This document shows, piece by piece, positions 6,571-8,343 of a stretch of 8,343 nucleotides of DNA. The notes under the pieces were generated by a model. That model had not been told where the DNA came from, made no database searches, and worked only from the letters and a program-made list of their open reading frames with translations. Numbering within the stretch: the stretch's first letter is position 1; every line of letters starts with the position of its first letter. Position numbers and translations under genes: made by a program. Source of the DNA: an uncultured Alistipes sp. (GTDB lineage: Bacteria > Bacteroidota > Bacteroidia > Bacteroidales > Rikenellaceae); assembly GCA_900769745.1 (NCBI GenBank), contig CAAGHX010000153.1, positions 1 to 8,343 on the forward strand, in the 5' to 3' direction.

Positions 6571-7065
6571 CTATTCCACTTTGATATATTTACTCTCTTG
6601 AATAGCCGATATGGTTGCTACTGCGCAAACAATTGCAGTACTATATTTCAATTCGATAAACGATAATGTAAGTGGTAATAAGAAAAGAAGAAATCCTGTG
6701 ATTTTATTCATTAGCGTATGCTCTATTACCAATCTCTTTTCTGCAATCCAAACGAATGCAATATTTGCTACTTTTATTATAGCGATTATCGCAATCCATA
6801 CCCAAATCCAGTATGGAAGAGTTATTGCTGGTAACAATTTGATAAAAGCAACAACGACGAAAATTAAATCTGCCATAGAATCCAACTTCGAGCCAAGGTC
6901 TGTAGCGGAATGTGTGCTTCGCGCGATAGTTCCATCCACCATATCGGTTAATCCGCAAAATATATAGACGATGTAAAATCGCATAGAACACACAGGGAGT
7001 AGCAACAACCAAATGCTGCATACGATACGGGATAGAGTCATTATGTTTGCAACGTGCTTTTTCAT
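6571..7065 (-). CDS. CDP-alcohol phosphatidyltransferase family protein (PgsA/Pss-like)
   Basis: The family transfers a phosphatidyl group from CDP-diacylglycerol (or a related CDP-alcohol reaction) to a hydroxyl acceptor in the inner membrane. The full signature DxxDGxxAR(8)GxxxDxxxD is present. With the start at 7065 the metal-binding aspartates are D41, D44, D62 and D66 in TDMVDGTIARSTHSATDLG followed by SKLDSMAD. About five hydrophobic segments follow the pattern of the family. The 164 residues are short but typical of the small members. An upstream ATG at 7092 gives 173 residues. I prefer 7065 because the minus-strand -7 element TATATTTG (7104-7097) would start transcription at about 7092, leaving no leader for the longer form. 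The alcohol acceptor (glycerol-3-phosphate, serine, inositol-phosphate) cannot be decided. Base composition is unlike its neighbours, about 33% G+C over 6601-6840. No clear terminator follows, and the stop lies 16 bp from the end of the SRP RNA terminator. Confidence 0.88.
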   Translation of the reverse strand: MKKHVANIMTLSRIVCSIWLLLLPVCSMRFYIVYIFCGLTDMVDGTIARSTHSATDLGSKLDSMADLIFVVVAFIKLLPAITLPYWIWVWIAIIAIIKVANIAFVWIAEKRLVIEHTLMNKITGFLLFLLPLTLSFIELKYSTAIVCAVATISAIQESKYIKVE

Positions 7066-7096
7066 CAATGTGTTTGAGTTTTGATTTATCATTGTT

Positions 7097-7104
7097 CAAA
7101 TATA
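7097..7104 (-). promoter_or_regulatory. -7 element for the CDP-alcohol phosphatidyltransferase
   Basis: The minus strand from 7104 to 7097 reads TATATTTG, matching TAnnTTTG. No TTTG or TTG is found 19-21 bp upstream, so the promoter looks weak. Its position supports the ATG at 7065 over that at 7092. Confidence 0.5.
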
Positions 7105-7166
7105 TCACTTTTTAGCTTGAAGCCTCACTATTTTAACATTTATGTCTCGATAAAAAGTCTGAATCT

Positions 7167-7197
7167 TTTGGAATATCGACAATAATCACTACCTTTG
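7167..7197 (+). promoter_or_regulatory. Strong Bacteroidetes-type promoter for the cold-shock gene
   Basis: A -33 TTTG (7167-7170), a 19-bp spacer and a -7 TACCTTTG (7190-7197) form a full match. The start would fall near 7203, giving an A/C-rich leader of about 29 nt. This is far shorter than the long thermoregulated leader of E. coli cspA. Confidence 0.8.
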
Positions 7198-7231
7198 GTA
7201 GAGGCATTAACAACAACTAAAAAGTACTACT

Positions 7232-7438
7232 ATGATTGGCAAAGTAAAGTGGTTCGACAATAAAAAGGGTTATGGCTTTATTTTAGCGGAAGATGGCCAC
7301 CAGGTATTTGTTCACTATACAGCAGTCGTGACCGAGGGTTTCAAATCCTTGTCTGTGGGTCAATCTGTTGAGTATGAGATTGGCGAGAATGAAAAGGGTG
7401 TTCAGGCCGTGAACGTGAGGGTTGTGGCTAAGAAATAA
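7232..7438 (+). CDS. Cold-shock domain protein, CspA family
   Basis: These proteins are single OB-fold domains that bind single-stranded RNA and DNA and act as RNA chaperones in the cytoplasm, not always cold-induced. The 68 residues hold the usual MIGKVKWFDNKKGYGFI opening with W7 and F8, RNP1 as KGYGFI (12-17), RNP2 as VFVHY (25-29) and the GQSVEYEI strand (43-50). Length equals the family norm. The ATG at 7232 follows a short A-rich leader behind a consensus promoter, and a terminator lies 60 bp after the stop, so it is a separate unit likely to be well expressed. Which of the host's several csp paralogues it is cannot be told. Confidence 0.95.
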   Translation: MIGKVKWFDNKKGYGFILAEDGHQVFVHYTAVVTEGFKSLSVGQSVEYEIGENEKGVQAVNVRVVAKK

Positions 7439-7470
7439 TCTTTTAAGCTAGAGGAGGATTGTATATATAG

Positions 7471-7488
7471 CGAGAAGCATCTTTCTCG
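7471..7488 (+). other. Small hairpin in the csp 3' untranslated region
   Basis: CGAGAA (7471-7476) pairs perfectly with TTCTCG (7483-7488) around the loop GCATCT. No T run follows, so it is not a terminator by itself. It could stabilise the 3' end or be chance. Confidence 0.35.
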
Positions 7489-7497
7489 GATAAGATC

Positions 7498-7531
7498 AAG
7501 GCTGCCGGCATTTTGTTAGGTAGCTTTTTTT
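7498..7531 (+). terminator. Intrinsic terminator after csp
   Basis: AAGGCTGCC (7498-7506) pairs with GGTAGCTTT (7519-7527), including two G-T wobbles, around a 12-base loop. A run of seven T residues spans 7525-7531. Confidence 0.7.
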
Positions 7532-7571
7532 GTCGATATATGGCTTCGGGGTGAAGTATGTCGGCCAAGGA

Positions 7572-7602
7572 TTGCATCTTTAAGAAAAAAAGAGTATCTT
7601 TG
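7572..7602 (+). promoter_or_regulatory. Promoter for the SRPBCC-family gene
   Basis: TTG (7572-7574), a 20-bp spacer and the -7 element TATCTTTG (7595-7602) match the phylum consensus. The leader from about 7608 to 7688 is roughly 80 nt. It contains a possible hairpin, GGCCCT (7635-7640) with AGGGCT (7653-7658), which competes with a smaller GGAG/CTCC pairing (7649-7652 with 7657-7660). Confidence 0.65.
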
Positions 7603-7688
7603 CTGGGTTTTAGTTTCGACTGAACTGATGATAAGGCCCTTGAGTTTAGGAGAGGGCTCCAAGTTTAATAACTATAATATCTTATGTT

Positions 7689-8114
7689 ATGGGATTAGAA
7701 AAGTATGAATCGAAACAGCAACAGATTCTGAAGCCTGTTTCTCGCATATACCCCTTTATTAGTCGTTTCGATATGCTCACTCCAGCTTTGAAGGACAAGG
7801 TTGAGGAGTGGCAGGCCGATGAGGATAGCTGCTCTTTCAAAGTAAAGGGCTTTACCGTGCGTCTGCGTATCGTAGAGCGTGTTGAGAATAAGCATATCAA
7901 GATTTCAAGCGACGATGCCGGAGGTGGTGTGCCAGTAGATTTCTCGTTTTGGATTCAGCTCCACGAGGTTTCTGAGATGGATACCCGCATCCGTTTGGTC
8001 TTGCACGCCGAGCTCAATATGATGATGCGAATGATGATTGGCGGCAAGATTCAGGGCGGACTCGACAAGGCTGTCGAAGGTTTGGCGATGGCATTCAATC
8101 AGATGCCCTTTTAA
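7689..8114 (+). CDS. SRPBCC/START-like family protein of unknown function
   Basis: The 141 residues have no signal peptide or membrane segment and should be cytoplasmic. The pattern is that of the small START-like (SRPBCC) proteins common in Bacteroidales. An N-terminal helix region is followed by FDMLTPALKDKVEEWQADEDSCSF (27-50 region), alternating beta strands (FTVRLRIVER 55-64, KHIKISSDD 68-76, DFSFWIQLHEV 84-94, TRIRLVLHAELN 99-110), and a long amphipathic C-terminal helix (about 116-137, GGKIQGGLDKAVEGLAMAF). SRPBCC folds are helix-grip cups that hold hydrophobic ligands, but no ligand or catalytic residue can be named here. Three Met-rich turns (MMMRMM, 111-116) stand out. The ATG at 7689 is chosen because the ATG at 7684 is out of frame and stops within five codons. 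The gene has its own promoter, and no clear terminator is seen before the HU promoter. The family assignment rests on remembered similarity. Confidence 0.75.
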   Translation: MGLEKYESKQQQILKPVSRIYPFISRFDMLTPALKDKVEEWQADEDSCSFKVKGFTVRLRIVERVENKHIKISSDDAGGGVPVDFSFWIQLHEVSEMDTRIRLVLHAELNMMMRMMIGGKIQGGLDKAVEGLAMAFNQMPF

Positions 8115-8187
8115 CGTGAGATGATTTGCAGGGTTTTTGTCGTAGCAGTCAAATGAGAAAATATTTGCAAAAAAAACTCTAGTTTAA

Positions 8188-8218
8188 TTTGTTAATCGTT
8201 GAAAATGTAGTACATTTG
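8188..8218 (+). promoter_or_regulatory. Strong Bacteroidetes-type promoter for the HU gene
   Basis: A -33 TTTG (8188-8191), a 19-bp spacer and a -7 TACATTTG (8211-8218) match fully. The predicted leader of about 43 nt (from about 8224) is very A/T-rich just before the ATG, as in highly expressed Bacteroidetes genes. Confidence 0.82.
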
Positions 8219-8266
8219 CAGACCCAAAAGGGAATAATGTTAAAATAATAAATAATATTTAAAGTT

Positions 8267-8343
8267 ATGACTAAGGCTGATATCGTTAATGAGATCGCAA
8301 AAAGCACCGGTGTTGAGAAGGTTTTGGTGCAGACGATTGTAGA
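8267..8343 (+). CDS. HU-family DNA-binding protein (3' part beyond the window)
   Basis: HU dimers bend and compact DNA in the nucleoid. Only 25 complete codons are visible, MTKADIVNEIAKSTGVEKVL and then VQTIV. This is the first helix-turn-helix dimerisation segment of HU/IHF proteins (the family begins M(T/N)KxxLxxxIAxxxGlxkxxa). The DNA-binding beta arms lie outside the window. The ATG follows an A/T-rich leader behind a full consensus promoter, which fits the high expression expected of HU. An IHF-type paralogue is the alternative. Confidence 0.88.
   Translation, partial: MTKADIVNEIAKSTGVEKVLVQTIV

Noticed and set aside
6611..6967. 118-codon plus-strand open frame opposite the phosphatidyltransferase
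   Set aside because: The minus strand carries the exact CDP-alcohol transferase signature. The plus frame is open mainly because the region is A/T-rich, and it shows no motif.
7453..7470. AGGAGG followed by a TTG as a possible small gene after csp
   Set aside because: The frame stops after three codons, and Bacteroidetes genes rarely rely on such sites.
1..8343. CRISPR arrays, insertion sequences, tRNA genes, prophage or toxin-antitoxin modules
   Set aside because: I found no regularly spaced repeats, terminal inverted repeats with a transposase, cloverleaf with a T-loop sequence, or small overlapping gene pairs.

Overview
The window reads as a stretch of a Bacteroidales chromosome. Every intergenic region carries copies of the phylum-specific -7 element TAnnTTTG, most with a TTTG or TTG -33 element 19-20 bp upstream. 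Leaders are A/T-rich, with no Shine-Dalgarno sequence deciding the starts. The proteins also look like gut Bacteroidales (a HU protein beginning MTKADIVNEIAKSTG, a DsbD-like protein, a secreted GH78 rhamnosidase). Alistipes or a relative is plausible, but that is a recollection-based guess and not shown by the sequence.

Layout, left to right. 2-400: the 3' part of tsaE (tRNA t6A synthesis), closed by a hairpin terminator that overlaps the next promoter. 559-2526: a full-length DsbD-type thiol:disulfide interchange protein, then a strong terminator. 2665-5310: a secreted GH78 alpha-L-rhamnosidase, followed by a hairpin shared with the convergent mltG. 5387-6400 (minus): mltG, the septal/peptidoglycan endolytic transglycosylase. 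6453-6548 (plus): a small signal recognition particle RNA (ffs, 4.5S-like) with its own promoter and terminator, divergent from mltG. 6571-7065 (minus): a small, unusually A/T-rich CDP-alcohol phosphatidyltransferase. 7232-7438: a cold-shock domain protein with a strong promoter and a 3' terminator. 7689-8114: a small SRPBCC/START-like protein of unknown function with its own promoter and an ~80-nt leader. 8267 to the end: the first 25 codons of a HU-type DNA-binding protein.

Most genes are single transcription units with separate promoters. The common theme is housekeeping: tRNA modification, envelope redox folding, cell-wall processing, protein targeting, phospholipid synthesis, RNA chaperoning and nucleoid structure. 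The rhamnosidase is the one catabolic accessory gene.

I found no phage, insertion sequence, CRISPR, toxin-antitoxin or defence system, and nothing that amounts to a new multi-gene system. The points most worth a second look are regulatory: the unlabelled SRP RNA lying antisense to the spurious 5' extension of mltG, the abutting divergent ffs/mltG promoters, the terminator/promoter overlap before dsbD, and the A/T-rich phosphatidyltransferase whose transcript would run antisense through ffs.
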